From contig CM034126.1 of assembly GCA_019914995.1 (NCBI GenBank), forward strand, positions 7,879,001 through 7,943,000: DNA of 64,000 nt, written 5' to 3'. Positions 32,971 through 44,290 of the stretch are shown here, in pieces (within the stretch, counting starts at the first letter, position 1; each line of letters begins with the position of its first letter). The notes below the pieces were generated by a model that ran no database searches, had not been told where the DNA came from, and saw only the letters and a list, made by a program, of their open reading frames with translations. Source of the DNA: Acanthochlamys bracteata (lineage: Eukaryota > Streptophyta > Magnoliopsida > Pandanales > Velloziaceae). The translations under genes were made by a program, and so were the position numbers.

Positions 32971-35332
32971 GAAAGTATCGAAAAATTCTACATTATAAGA
33001 TATTTTATTGCTTACTTTTATTATTTTTTTAATAAAAAAATGTAGAGCTTATTTTTTCAAATAGAACAAAAACACTCTCCATTTCAGATAAGCTTATTTT
33101 CATAAGCACTTCCAAACATATACTAACAGCCACTAATTTCTATTTTAAGCCAGCAGTGTTAATTTCAAGTATGTTTATTATGCAAAAAAAAGGAAAAAAA
33201 AAAAACTGTAGACTTAATTTCATCAATATCCATATACACTTATTCAACATAAGCAAGTCTGGTTCCCATCATATCACTAGTTAGATATAATTACCTTTAT
33301 TCCGTTGCATCATGCAGAAACCTCTATTGTTGAAGCACAACGATTCCCTAGTTGCACACTGATAAAGATACTCATTCTAAACAATATTCAGAAACCAAGG
33401 GCTTAACAACAATCGAGGATGAAATTAAGCATACGAATTTAAGGGAGACTTTTCACCTTCTTAATTTTACACCATAGATAAGCCTCATTACCTTTTTGTA
33501 CTTCTAATAGTCAAAGAAGATCAAAGAGGATTCAAGTAGTTTCAATGAACATAATATAACAATAGTTACTTAGCAAATACCTATTGATGGTGTCACTTAC
33601 CAAATATATGGGTTTAGTTATTTGCTTGCACAGTAATCCACTTCCCAGCAGCAGCTTGACATGCTCCCTTGAACAAATCTCTATTTCGGCACACTGCATC
33701 TCCCATTTATGCTTGGAACAGAAGTTGTTGGGAAAGTTACAAGTCCCTAATAAAGTCCTAAGATTCCCATGCATAGGAAACCAACACTTGCAGTCTATAT
33801 TGGTACTTTTCTCTTTCGTGCTCTGTTATTGAGGTGGACCGCTATTACTCATTGCAGGGTTTGATTGTTGTTTAGTCTTGCTACCGATAAAGCAAAGAAA
33901 AAGGATGTAGTTATGCTAAGGTTATTTAAACGGTTTCTTCTCCACCAATAAGAACTAAGAAATGAGAAGCATGAAAGCACAAAAGCGTTAGGAGCTACAA
34001 TGTCATAATGAAAATTTGAATAGGCGTAATGACAAGCTTGTTAATTCTTCCTTGTATTTCATTTGAGCTAAAGGCATATAGACTGTAAGTTATCTTTTCT
34101 ATATTAAGACTATTGCTCTAAGTCCAAATACGTGATCATTCGAGTTAAATACCTCTAGGTGAACCATGATAGCAGTTAAATTGCTCAAAAATTGCTGCTC
34201 ATCGACAATTGAGAATTGTATCTCGTGGCTTCTTCAGTTGCATGGCCATCATGTTCTGATTCCTTGAAATGTGATCACCTCTTGTGCAACCAAGCAATAT
34301 CCGTCTTTAAGTGATGAACTATTTGTGTCTAGTGCCAAAGGATACTTCTGCAACCAGCTACATTCATCTGGAAGCATCTACTTTATCAGTAAGCACATAT
34401 TCAAGAATCATTGTGCTAGGAAGGGGCTGTCCATCAACTGGTCAAGCTACAGATATTGTGGCTAAGCTGACACAAACATGCTACTAAATTCTAGTTTCTT
34501 GGCTTCATTAGAAGAAGCTCACTGGGGGTCATTTCATTATGTCCATATTGCCAACTGAGGGACAACATGGTTTTTCTCTCTTGATGCGAGTCAATATGAA
34601 TGTCATTCTAATATCTTTCAAAGTAGAACGTCAATGTCGCATTCCACACATATTCTAGCAGAGTCACTCGGTGCGAATATTTTGTCCTCTTTAGAAAATT
34701 TTCTTTTCTTAGGATGACCTTCTGTTTGACACTGATTGGAAGGCAATTTATCCATTGTGTTTACTTCTTCCTTTTCTTTCTAACCTGTGATGATGACTAG
34801 ATGGCATGTCCCTCCTACGCATACAACTATTAACAACTGGTTGATATTGTTTGCCACTTAACCTTGTTTTCTGGATATAGAAAACAAGAAACAAGACTTC
34901 ATAATGCAATCCAGAAGATAAATTAAACAGATTGAATTTCACAAAAAATTTAACTTGAACATTTCATGCCAAATAAAGGCTACATTCCCTTTATGTGCAC
35001 GGGAGATTCACATTGCTATTTGCAATCTACAATAAGACCAAATGAAATGGAATTTGCAAGTGATCAGTTGACCTTCAGAATTATGAGAGAGCATCACCCT
35101 AAGAGCTTATTTCGTAGAAGTTCCCCACTACTAATAACGGATTTTAGAACCAAAGATTTAGTTAACAAAATAGCAGTTTAGCATTGATAAGAAAATTCAA
35201 ACTAAATGTTCACTGACATCAACTGCGAAATGTTCCCATAACCATCTAGAATATGCAAAGCCATTCAGTCTTTTCAAATATGAATTTTGACTTCTACAAT
35301 CAAACCACAACCAAATAAATGAAATTAATAGC
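32971..35332. other. Intergenic, possible decayed coding pieces
   Basis: 33010-33117 read on the minus strand starts TGTTTGGAAGTGCTT and resembles the MITE-like end at 24807. In 33530-33780 a minus-strand stretch ends in a perfect donor (GTAAGT), and 34560-34760 on the minus strand reads KKRKFSKEDKIFAPSDSAR. Neither stretch matches a family I recognise, and frames are broken. I cannot support a gene here. Confidence 0.35.
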
Positions 35333-35830
35333 TGTTGGAACTCCAAGATTGATTTTGATGATAACAATGATTAAGAATTATAGTTTATAGATTAGGATGA
35401 ACTAATAATTGGAATCAAGTTCTACAGAAATTCATGAAACAGATATATCCTACATTCAGCAGACAACAAGCCAGCTTCTTAGCTACTAATTGTATAAGAT
35501 TTCTTTTATAACATATACAATAGAGGATCCCTCAGCCACCAAGAAGTCAGCTGTCTAATTGCTGCTACATGGATAAAACAGAGAATCGCAACAGAGCATC
35601 TCGAACAGAGAAGAGCAGAAAACAGAGTATCGCCAACAGAGAAGAACAGAAAACAGAGGACTCGATAGCCGGCTACTTTGCTGCTGCTCGCTGGACAGAG
35701 AAGAATCTGAAAATCGTGATAATCATTCACTCCTCAGAAGTAATTTTAAACATGATGCCGATTCTATTTGAACTTCAACTTTTCATCAGAGATAGACTAA
35801 CATGCACACTATAAGATTGACCGAATAACA
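35333..35830 (+). mobile_element. SIRE-type Ty1-copia LTR, 5' part
   Basis: Begins TGTTGGAACTCCAAGATTG followed by TTTTGATGATAACAATGATT, the hallmark start of SIRE/Maximus LTRs. Short repeated words (AACAGAGAAGA, AAAACAGAG) occur near 35577-35660. The right limit is uncertain because no LTR end, primer-binding site or polypurine tract follows. Confidence 0.55.
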
Positions 35831-36482
35831 CATCAAATGATGATCAACATAAACTTGAAAAAATCGTGAATGATAGATGAAAACTCAGTAAACAAAGAGC
35901 AGAATCAGACATTGATGGAATAACTTTTCAGATATAATTCAATCAAGAATTCGTCATCCATTTGAAGCAAAATTTTGAAGACTTATTGAGAAACATATCA
36001 GCTACAAGGTCATATCAAGAATAATGAGAAATTACAACAAGAGAAGACAAAGAACATAGTGCAATGTATCATCAGAATCATGTCTTGCTGACAATGCAGA
36101 AATGCTTCAACATGCAGATTTCGATTTTTCTCCAAGAAGAAATCACGAATTTAATTACAAGGTGATATCATTCAAGAAATCTACTATCTTGTTACTATCA
36201 CGGAACTGAGCTATATTGAGGCACCACATTATTTAAGAACAAATTCAAGTATAGAGATTGCTAGATGGCAATGAAAACCTACTGAATACAGTAGGAAGCA
36301 ATGAAGCAGAGACTGCAGAGTCACGCTATTGGAGTCCACCTCACTTGAAGCAGTCAACTTAGCAAAAAATAACAAATCAAGAAAAGCCAACTTAGCTAGA
36401 GAAATTTGAAAAATACAACTCAGCTGAAACAACTCAAAACTGCAGGTGGGAGTTTTTGAATTACTTTATTTGGTGCATTTAG
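35831..36482. other. Unassigned, possibly LTR continuation
   Basis: AT-rich with no coding signal. It may belong to the LTR that starts at 35333. Confidence 0.35.
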
Positions 36483-36690
36483 GGTCTGTTTGGATGCAGG
36501 AGTATTAAGTAAGAGAAAATAAGAGTAAAATTAAATAAGAGTAGAAATGAGGATAGATAATAATTTAATCTTATCTTGTTTGGATATATCAATAAGATTA
36601 ATAAAGAGTACATAATTATTCTTGTTTGGTAATTGAAGAGTAAGTAAGAGTAATTCTTATGTAAAGACTAAAATATTCTTTTTTGTATTT
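36483..36690. mobile_element. MITE left half, GGGTCTGTTTGGATG end
   Basis: Begins GGGTCTGTTTGGATGC after TTTA, followed by repeated AAGTAAGAG / AAGAGTAA words and internal CTTGTTTGG copies, as in widespread eudicot PIF/Harbinger-type MITEs. The complementary right end (CCAAACAGACCC) is missing, so it is truncated. Confidence 0.5.
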
Positions 36691-36801
36691 TTTGTGTATT
36701 TTGGTGGTTTAACCATCAGTGCTAGCAGAGCACTTCTTTCGTTGTTATAGAAGAAACCAACCCTCGAAAATTTTCTCTCATCCGTGGCGTTGGCCACAGC
36801 G

Positions 36802-36849
36802 ATGGAGCTCGACGAGCTCATTGAGTTCCTTTCATCTCCTTCTCCTCAG
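36802..36849 (+). CDS. First exon resembling plant HGH1 (fragment)
   Basis: ATG at 36802 opens the 16-codon exon MELDELIEFLSSPSPQ, ending at a GT donor (CAG|GTAACT). The sequence before it looks like a 5' leader. The peptide closely resembles the N-terminus of plant HGH1 homologues (armadillo-type chaperone adaptor involved in eEF2 folding). The expected continuation (VKKAA...GLTG) was not found downstream in any frame, so this is either an orphan exon of a disrupted or captured gene, or a chance match. Based on memory of family sequences only. Confidence 0.45.
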
Positions 36850-37867
36850 GTAACTCTCAATCCATTCAAAATCCATTTTGCGAGGTGATTTGAGCACATC
36901 GTGGAAGTTTTCTTTGTTTTTCCTCATACCTAAAGCGTCTTGTAGACCATCCTCCAGAGAAGTTGCAGAGTCGGGTTTGCTTCTCGTCATTTCTTTGCCT
37001 TATCCCTGTTTGATGCTTGGAATATTTACTTGTTTATTGAGTGTTGAGATTTGTAAAATTTCTAACTGAGTACGGTGCTTGTAGGGAGTTTATAATTGTT
37101 TAGAGTTCGAATTTAGTTTGCTTAAGTATTATATTGATAGTAAATAGTTTTGAAGTTTATTATGACTCAGGTCTTTTTGTTATGCAAGGAAAAATGGTGC
37201 ATAGAGATTGGTCAGATACATGTGATTGAATGAAGATGGCTGCTGGAGCTCTGATTTGAAGATGCTGAAGAAACAATGGAACTCTTGTCTATTAAGATGA
37301 AGGCTTGTTGCTAGCCTACACCTGCAATCAGGAAGCAAGGTATGTTAGTTATTCCTTTTGCAAATTTTCCTGTCCGGATGATTCTGGACACTTGCTGCAG
37401 GTCTTATATATGTTTTGAAACGTGAGTACTTGTTGGAGTTATGCAGAAATATCTGTCATTCATTTATGAAAGTTTGGAGAGTACTGTAAAAATATCTGTA
37501 AGGGATGTGTTGAACTTGATCAAATGAACAAGTAATGTCACATTTTTCTTTTCAGTTGAGATATTCAGACGAAGGTAATCAATTAGGTAGCTTGAAGGAC
37601 AATGAGCTTTTGTCTGGTTTATGTATTCTAGTGTGTGGTAGCTATTAGATTTGTTTGCAATGCATATGCTTATTTATTTATCAAGCATAATTTTAAGCAA
37701 GTGATATCCTTTGTTTGAAACTCTCCGGTGCTAAATATAAAAGTTTCGATATGAGAAACAAAATCTTGCCGAAAAATGAAATTTTAAGCAAGTTAGTGTT
37801 GTCCTATATGAGTTAGATAGGACTTAACCATAAACAGAGCGCCTAAGGATAATATCAACCAAACTTG

Positions 37868-37906
<39 letters not shown>

Positions 37907-39860
37907 AATAGGAAACTAGTTTATTTAGATACTTGAAATCTTCCTGCAAGCTACAACCTATATATTTAGATACTTGTTTCCTTCTTTTCCACCAACCCAC
38001 CTTTTAAATCTCAATATCTAGTGCTGGACATCCTCTGAAAAATCAAAGCCAAATTAGTAAAAGCAAGTAGAACTTTTTGAGCTGAATCTTAATTTGGCAT
38101 AATTTTATATCACAAGTCCATTTAAAGACCCTAAGTAAGTGTTATATCTGATTATAGTTTAAAGACACTATAAAGCAAGTGGGGCAACATAGTGAGTTGC
38201 TTTATTCAATAGTGGAATAACTTTTTTGTTATCTCTTACATGATTGCAATATTTGTAAACCCATTGTTCTACTTCCTTCTTTATTCCCAGCAGGTATTCA
38301 TTCTTTATTTGTTTTACTACTTGTTTTAATATATATTTTTGTTATCTGCTGAGTTTTTTTTCTTTCTGTTTACATAACTCGCATGCTAATGAATGTGAAT
38401 AAGTAATTCTAAGGTCTAAACGTAGTGGAAAATCAAGTTAACTATTATTGGGAAAATACTCTAACTTTTTTTTCGTGTGTTAGCACTGAAGTATGTTGTT
38501 TGCTTCCTACATATCTCAGACTTATTTGCTTTTTCTTGTTCTTCATTGTTTTCTATCACCTTTTTGCTCCTGTTCTATATATTGGGATTGTATGTTATTT
38601 TAAATTTTATTACTATAGGACAATGGAGCTACTAAACAATGGCCCAATATTTTGGAGACTCGCTTTGACAATATAAAGGAGTAGAGGAAGGTGATATCGC
38701 AGTAAACAATAGCACATTAACTGTTATTCGTCAAATAGCCAAAGGCATAGTAATCGAAGGCAGCAGTAGCATGGGAGAGGTGCAGCGGATATCACTACTC
38801 AACCTATGTTCATAGTTATTCTTCTTCACCAAGTGACTCTTGTTTTTCATTATTTTGTTGTGAATATGCTCTAAAAGAGTTTTTTGTAAAAGTATCAAAA
38901 CAATGTCTTCAGTTGCACATTCTCTATTTTTTAGAAAGTTGTAGATTTTATTGTGTTAGATAGCCTACATTGGTCGATAAACATGTTCGTTATAAAGAGA
39001 TTACTTGCTATGCTAGGTAGCTGTTGAAAAATCTTATTTATTAGTGGATGAAGAATTTCTAGGCATCTTGTGTTATTATCGTTCTGGTTATTGTCATCTG
39101 TTTTATGTTTTGGTTTTGATTGGTAATAGAAAAGTTTAAGCTAATTTTTGTTCTGATTTGTTGTAAATGAATGGAAGAAAGGGGACTGTTCTTGTGACTT
39201 TTTAAGAAGTCAATGTATTGATATTGTTATAGATTTGATGAGTCTCGAATGTACTTTGATTGACTGTAATTTATATGTTAGTATGCAACTTATTAGACAT
39301 TGGCATTGGAACATATGATCCTGGAACATGTACATTCAGAAATAAAATGCAGACAGTATCAATCAAGCATATGAACCATTTTGAAAAAATATGAAAATTA
39401 TAGAATACACAATTATATAGATTACAGATATAGAGTACAACTCCAAAAACTATAGATATACAGAGTACACATTATATTCAAAGAGAATTCTTGTTCATTC
39501 ATATAATATAGCTATTTAGAAAATAAAGAATATCAATTAAATATCCATTGCACTTAACATACCAACTACATTCTCATAAATTCTGTAACTACACACCAGT
39601 TGGACTAATACATAACATTACAACTATACATCCAACTAGAACAATTCCAGCAACCACAATATAATGTTAAATACATCAGTAGACTTTACATGCATCAATA
39701 TACATATATCATAATCAGACTAATGTTTACTACATCATTAAGATAACATAGGCGCTAACATTTGCCCAATCTTCGAAAAAAATATCCATAGATCGAGCTG
39801 CCTAGTCTGCAAAAAACAAAAAATTCCAGACTAATGTTGGCTTTCTAATTTGCAAAAGAA
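36850..39860. other. Unassigned AT-rich region
   Basis: Three kb without a supported gene. A perfect AT dinucleotide run lies at 37871-37900. Open frames such as 38425-38676 are hydrophobic and featureless. Confidence 0.5.
37871..37900. repeat. (AT)n microsatellite
   Basis: Fifteen uninterrupted AT dinucleotides. Confidence 0.95.
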
Positions 39861-40560
39861 AGCAGAAAACATTAGGCATTACCATGCAGAACAAAAAATA
39901 TTAGGCATTAGGTAGAACAGAAAGCACATCAGAAAGAAAAAAAAGCAAGAACCATGGCAGAGAGCATTAGACAGAACATAAAAATATAGACCAAAATATT
40001 ATGCATTAGGCAGAAAAGAAAGCATAAAGAAAGAAGAACAAAAACAAAAAGCTCTTATATTACCAGAACAATCCAGAAAAAAATATTAGGCATTACACAA
40101 AACAGAAAGTATAATAGAAAGAAGACAAAAATAGAAAGCATAACTAGCAATGTATAGTCTAAGCACAAATAAATAGGTCATTCCAGTTCTGCACAAGTGA
40201 ACATTATCTGGAAGCTATCACTCTTTAGGCACAACCACAACAAAAACTGCAACAACCAGACGATGGCCTTCCAAAACTCTAACAACATCATCATCACAAA
40301 TCTTATTCCTGTGAAGATTTGATGAAACAAAAAATGTTGTTAGAGTTTTAGAAGGCCCTCGTGAAGCAATTATCTTTTCCTTCCACAGCTGCCTCTTTGT
40401 CCCTAGATGAGTCACCCAACTTTAAAGCAGAAAGCACAGTAGAAAGCATAACAGAAGATATTAGACATTAGGCATTATGCATAAAAATCCAGATGAAAAA
40501 GCTTAGGCATTAGCTAGAACAAAAAGCATAACAGAAAGGTAAAAAAAAGACAGGCAAGTA
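39861..40560. repeat. Degenerate repeat rich in TTAGGCATTA
   Basis: The words TTAGGCATTA (or TTATGCATTAGGC) and CAGAAAGCATAA recur many times, e.g. near 39870, 39901, 39980, 40087, 40466 and 40504, with irregular spacing. The block is A-rich on the plus strand. It lies downstream of the MYB/SANT-like gene and surrounds the hairpin at 40260. Its origin is unclear: a degenerate tandem array or the subterminal repeats of a transposon. Confidence 0.6.
40260..40362. ncRNA. Long hairpin, candidate small-RNA precursor
   Basis: Arms 40260-40288 and 40334-40362 (29 nt each) are reverse complements at about 27 positions; the inner 20 or so (CTAACAACAT side) pair almost perfectly. The 45-nt loop contains a second pairing (CAAATCTT with AAGATTTG), so the fold is nearly continuous, like a plant MIRNA foldback of about 100 nt. 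Either strand could be transcribed. I do not recognise a known microRNA. A recent small inverted duplication is the alternative. Confidence 0.45.
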
Positions 40561-40622
40561 ATACCAGTAGGCAATAAAATAAAAAGAGAAATTAAATAAA
40601 TATGCATACCTTGAATAGGACC

Positions 40623-41465
40623 TCACATCATCTTTATTAGAAGATTTTTGCGTCGTTCTTATGGATATATAAGTAACACTTTCAACTTTTTAGGGTTGTC
40701 CGTAAGATAAATGGTTGCATCTTCATGGAGATCACCATCTAGTCCAAGCTCATCTAAAAAACTAATAATGTTACATTCGGGAATGTCATCCTTACCTCTA
40801 TTGGCAATTTCATATGCAGAATTCATCATGGCTGCAGACATATTGTCCATTGCTTGTTTCAGAAGTTCAAGACCATCACCCTCTTTCGCCTTCCCTTTTG
40901 CTCTCTTGGAAGGACGCTCCGAGTTTTGCGATTGTCCATCAATAGGGGGACTTGGAGCTGCTGGAGTTGTTGGAGTTGTTGGAGTTGCTGGACTTGAAGT
41001 TCGATCATAAAATTGATCAAATTCATCATCCATATGAAAGTCTTCCAATCCAAAGCGATCTTCTAAGATCAACTCATCTAGTTCTTCAATTGTATTATCA
41101 TTTGTATCCTTTTTTCGAGTCTTCATCATATCAATTCTAGTCCAAGCTCCACCACCACAAGCTCTATCACTTCCATAGAGTATACATAGCTTATCGTAAG
41201 GGAGAGCAAATGCTTTATGCCTCCATTCAGCAACTTCAGAATTTTGCTGAATTAACATAACATAAAATGAATATGGTTAAGTGATATTGATGAGAAATAT
41301 TAATATCTAAGTAAAACTTTAAAATTACAAATTAGCAATGAACATATATACCTGGATTAATTGTTCCCACACTTCATCTTCGGCATCAAATTTGCATGTT
41401 TGACGATTCCAAGCAAAACCACTCAAGCCTCCCTTAAATAAGTCACAAGCAAAATGTATTATTGA
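40623..41465 (-). pseudogene. MYB/SANT-like DNA-binding domain gene, broken
   Basis: Two exons on the minus strand: exon A (41465-41352, 5' end cut) reads [20 protein letters not shown] and exon B (41246-40659) continues in phase with EVAEWRHKAFALPYDKLCILYG. This is the Myb/SANT-like domain (Myb_DNA-bind_3 type) of plant nuclear proteins and of PIF/Harbinger accessory proteins. A low-complexity Thr/Pro/Ala stretch, a basic KRAKGKAKEG patch and a C-terminal helical segment (IISFLDELGLDG) follow. A stop at 40659 replaces a codon just before ERRKNLLIKMM, after which a natural stop is at 40623. The N-terminal part is missing where SIRE pol begins. Confidence 0.75.
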
Positions 41466-42985
41466 AGCACTGAAAAATGATTGCTGGATTATTGCTATGC
41501 AAGATGAATTGAATCAATTTGAAAGAAACAATGTGTGGAATCTAGTTAGAAGACCGTTGAACAAAACCATAATAGGAACTAAATGGGTATTTAGGAATAA
41601 AGCAGATGAAAATGGAAACATTATTAGAAACAAAGCTAGATTAGTAGCAAAAGGGTATAATCAAGAAGAAGGTATAGACTTTGATGAAACATATGCCCCT
41701 GTAGCACGTCTTGAAGCCATTAGAATGCTACTAGCATTTGCCTGTCATAAAGATTTTAAACTTTTTCAAATGGATGTCAAAAGTGCATTTTTGAATGGAT
41801 TACTAAAAGAGGAGGTCTATGTTGAACAACCTCTTGGTTTTGAAAACGAAGACTTTTCAGAACATGTCTTCAAGCTGAACAAAGCTCTATATGGCCTCAA
41901 ATAAGCCCCTAGGGCTTGGTTTGAACGTCTAAGTGCTTTTCTGACTGAAAAGGGCTTTTCACGAGGTAAAATCGACTTAACCCTATTCATTATGCATGAC
42001 AACAATGATATTTTAATTATACAAATATATGTTGATGATATAATATTTGGATCAACCAATGAAAAATTGTGCAAGATGTTTGCTGAGCTAATGTAGGGAG
42101 AGTTTGAGATGAGTCTAATGGGTGAGCTAAACTATTTCCTTGGACTTCAAATAAAGCAACTAGAGCATGGAATCTTCATTAATCAAAGTAAGTATGTCAA
42201 AGAATTGATTGCTAAATACAAAATGGACACTGGAAAAGAAGTCAACACACCCATGGCAACTTCCTACAAACTTGACCTAGATCAGACAGGTAAGTCAATT
42301 GATCAAAAGACCTATAGAGGTATGATTGGCTCACTCCTTTACTTGACAGCAAGTAGGCCTGACATACAGTTTATTGTGAGCTTATGTGCTAGATTTCAAA
42401 ATAATCCTAAAGAAACTCATTCTGTGCTGTTAAAAGAATACTTAGATACCTAAATGGCACTTCAGAACTGGGTCTATTCTATCCAAAAGAATGCAGTTTC
42501 AACCTCATTGCCTATGCGGATGCTGACTTTGGAGGATGCAAACTGGACAGAAAAAGCACTAGTGGATCCTGTCAAATTCTTGGTGACTGTCTGATATCCT
42601 GGTTTTCAAAGAAGCAGTCCTCTGTGGCAATGTCTCTCGCAGGAAATACGCCGCCTCCCAGAATCGGCCAGTACACAGGTATTGTGGATTAAACATCAAC
42701 TGTTAGATTATGGTTTTAATTTGAAAACGTGCCCATCTTTTGTGATAATACAAGTGCTATCAAATTAACAAAAAATCCTATTTTATATTCTCGCACTAAA
42801 CATATTGAGTTACGACATCATTTCATCCGGGAGCATATTGAAAACAACGATATTGTCTTGGGTTTTGTAAACACTGAAAATCAACTTGCTGATATTTTTA
42901 CAAAACCGTTAGCCTTTGATCAGTTCTCAAAGATTTGTCATGAACTGGGCTTATGCTTCATGAAATAAATGCTCTCTGCAAAACA
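41466..42985 (+). pseudogene. SIRE-type Ty1-copia RT and RNase H remnant
   Basis: Opens within the RT domain with EALKNDCW, then [51 protein letters not shown], an intact YVDD box (near 42028) in QIYVDDIIFGST, MGELNYFLGLQIKQ, YRGMIGSLLYLTASRPDI, and in RNase H FCDNTSAIKL and TENQLADIFTKPLA. Stops after ALYGLK (near 41903) and GEL-upstream (near 42096), and indels at 42440-42700, break it. The wording is typical of the SIRE/Maximus lineage. It abuts the truncated MYB/SANT gene, so it probably inserted into it or was joined by deletion. Confidence 0.9.
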
Positions 42986-43199
42986 GAAAATATTATTCAT
43001 ATGTATATAAGTGCTTTCAGTTTGCTTTTAGTTAACTATTTTTCGAAAATGGCTCCTTAAGTTTGTTTTTTGATCTGCAACTCAACACCCTCCTCTGCAC
43101 TTAAAGCCTAACCTGACATATCTCATCGAAGCCCATCCTTCTCCTATCTCTCCCGTCCCAAAACCAAAATCCCTAAAATCTCATCACTACTCACCTGAA

Positions 43200-44087
43200 G
43201 AATGCCGACCAAAGAACTTGCCTGAAAGATCAAGAAGAACAAAAAGGAAAGTGATAGGCACAAGCGGTTCAAGAGTCCAGCAGCGTACAAGAGATACCTC
43301 GATCGTCTTCGGTTGCCGGTCCTTCCGTCGACAACAATTCGATTCCAAGATTTTGACTCTGCCGGACTAGAAATAAAGGAATTATTTGAATTTCAAGGAT
43401 GGATGACTCTAATCTCCTTCCGGGAAAGTATTTCGAGGAAAGTGTTCGGATCTTCTACGCAAATTTGAAGTTGGCCGGAACCTCCTCACTTAGCCCTGAA
43501 GTTTATGGGGTAAGAATAAACCTGGAGTCTAGATCTTTAGCAATGTTACTAGATGTGCCTTACCATGAGGATGTTGATACAATGAACTCAACCAAGGAGA
43601 ATTACTTGAAGTCGGCACTGGACACGGACACCATTTCAGAGAAGAAATTAAAATCAATTGCTAATCTGCCTCTTCTCCCACGGACAATGTGCCATATCAT
43701 TTCAAGAATCATCATACCAAGGACTGGGAGCAGAAATGATTTATCCACTCTTGACTCCTACATCCTTTGGAGAATAATGAAAAAGCTTTCCATAAACATC
43801 ACTGAGCTTATGATCAGTCACATGAGGAAAGCCTACAAATCTGAAGCCAAACATCTGCCATATCCTCATGCCATCAGCAGCATATGCCGAACATTCAGTG
43901 TGGAGATGGATAATTTTGGAGATACTGAGATACAGAATCAAATAATTCTGGATGGAAAATTCATCACCGGATTAACCTCGGCCGAGACTAGAAATGTACT
44001 TGCTTTTATCTTGGGCTCGGCCTTCTTAGTGCAACCCGAAATTAATTTAGTTTGTATTTTATATAGGGCATGTTTCAAATGTCCATA
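43200..44087 (+). pseudogene. SIRE 3' ORF (putative plant transposon protein domain)
   Basis: After pol, a leader with MPTKELA and FQDFDSAGLEIKELFEFQGW is followed, after a frameshift near 43400, by a 229-codon open frame with FEESVRIFYANLKL, LAMLLDVPYHED, LPLLPRTMCHIISRIIIPR and LDSYILWRIMKKL. This is the domain often annotated as 'putative plant transposon protein' downstream of SIRE pol (sometimes called env-like). Role unknown. It ends where unrelated AT-rich DNA starts, without an adjacent polypurine tract. Confidence 0.7.
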
Positions 44088-44129
44088 AATGAGTTTCGTG
44101 GAAGTAAAAAGTAGGAATTAGAGTTTCTT

Positions 44130-44290
44130 GAAAAGTATGTTGAAAGAAGAGTTCAGTTTTTGTGTTTCAACTGGTTTTTGAAGTCGGTTAGAAGTGGAGT
44201 TCAGATTTTGTGTCTCAATTGATTTTGAAAGTGAAGTAGAAGTGTAGTTCGATTTTTGTGTTTCAATTGCATTTGAAAGTGAGACTAAAT
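44130..44290. repeat. 48-bp minisatellite, about three copies
   Basis: The unit GTTCAGTTTTTGTGTTTCAA plus ~28 bp recurs near 44151, 44200 and 44249. Because the period is a multiple of three, the minus strand gives 16-residue peptide repeats around IETQK/VETQK, but there is no sign of a gene. Confidence 0.8.

Noticed and set aside
33530..34950. Possible exons of an unknown gene (minus strand, good GTAAGT donor near 33590)
   Set aside because: Frames are interrupted, exons cannot be joined, and no protein family is recognisable.
40711..41010. 99-codon plus-strand open frame with LELLELLELL-type run
   Set aside because: Antisense shadow of the Thr/Pro/Ala-rich part of the MYB/SANT-like gene.
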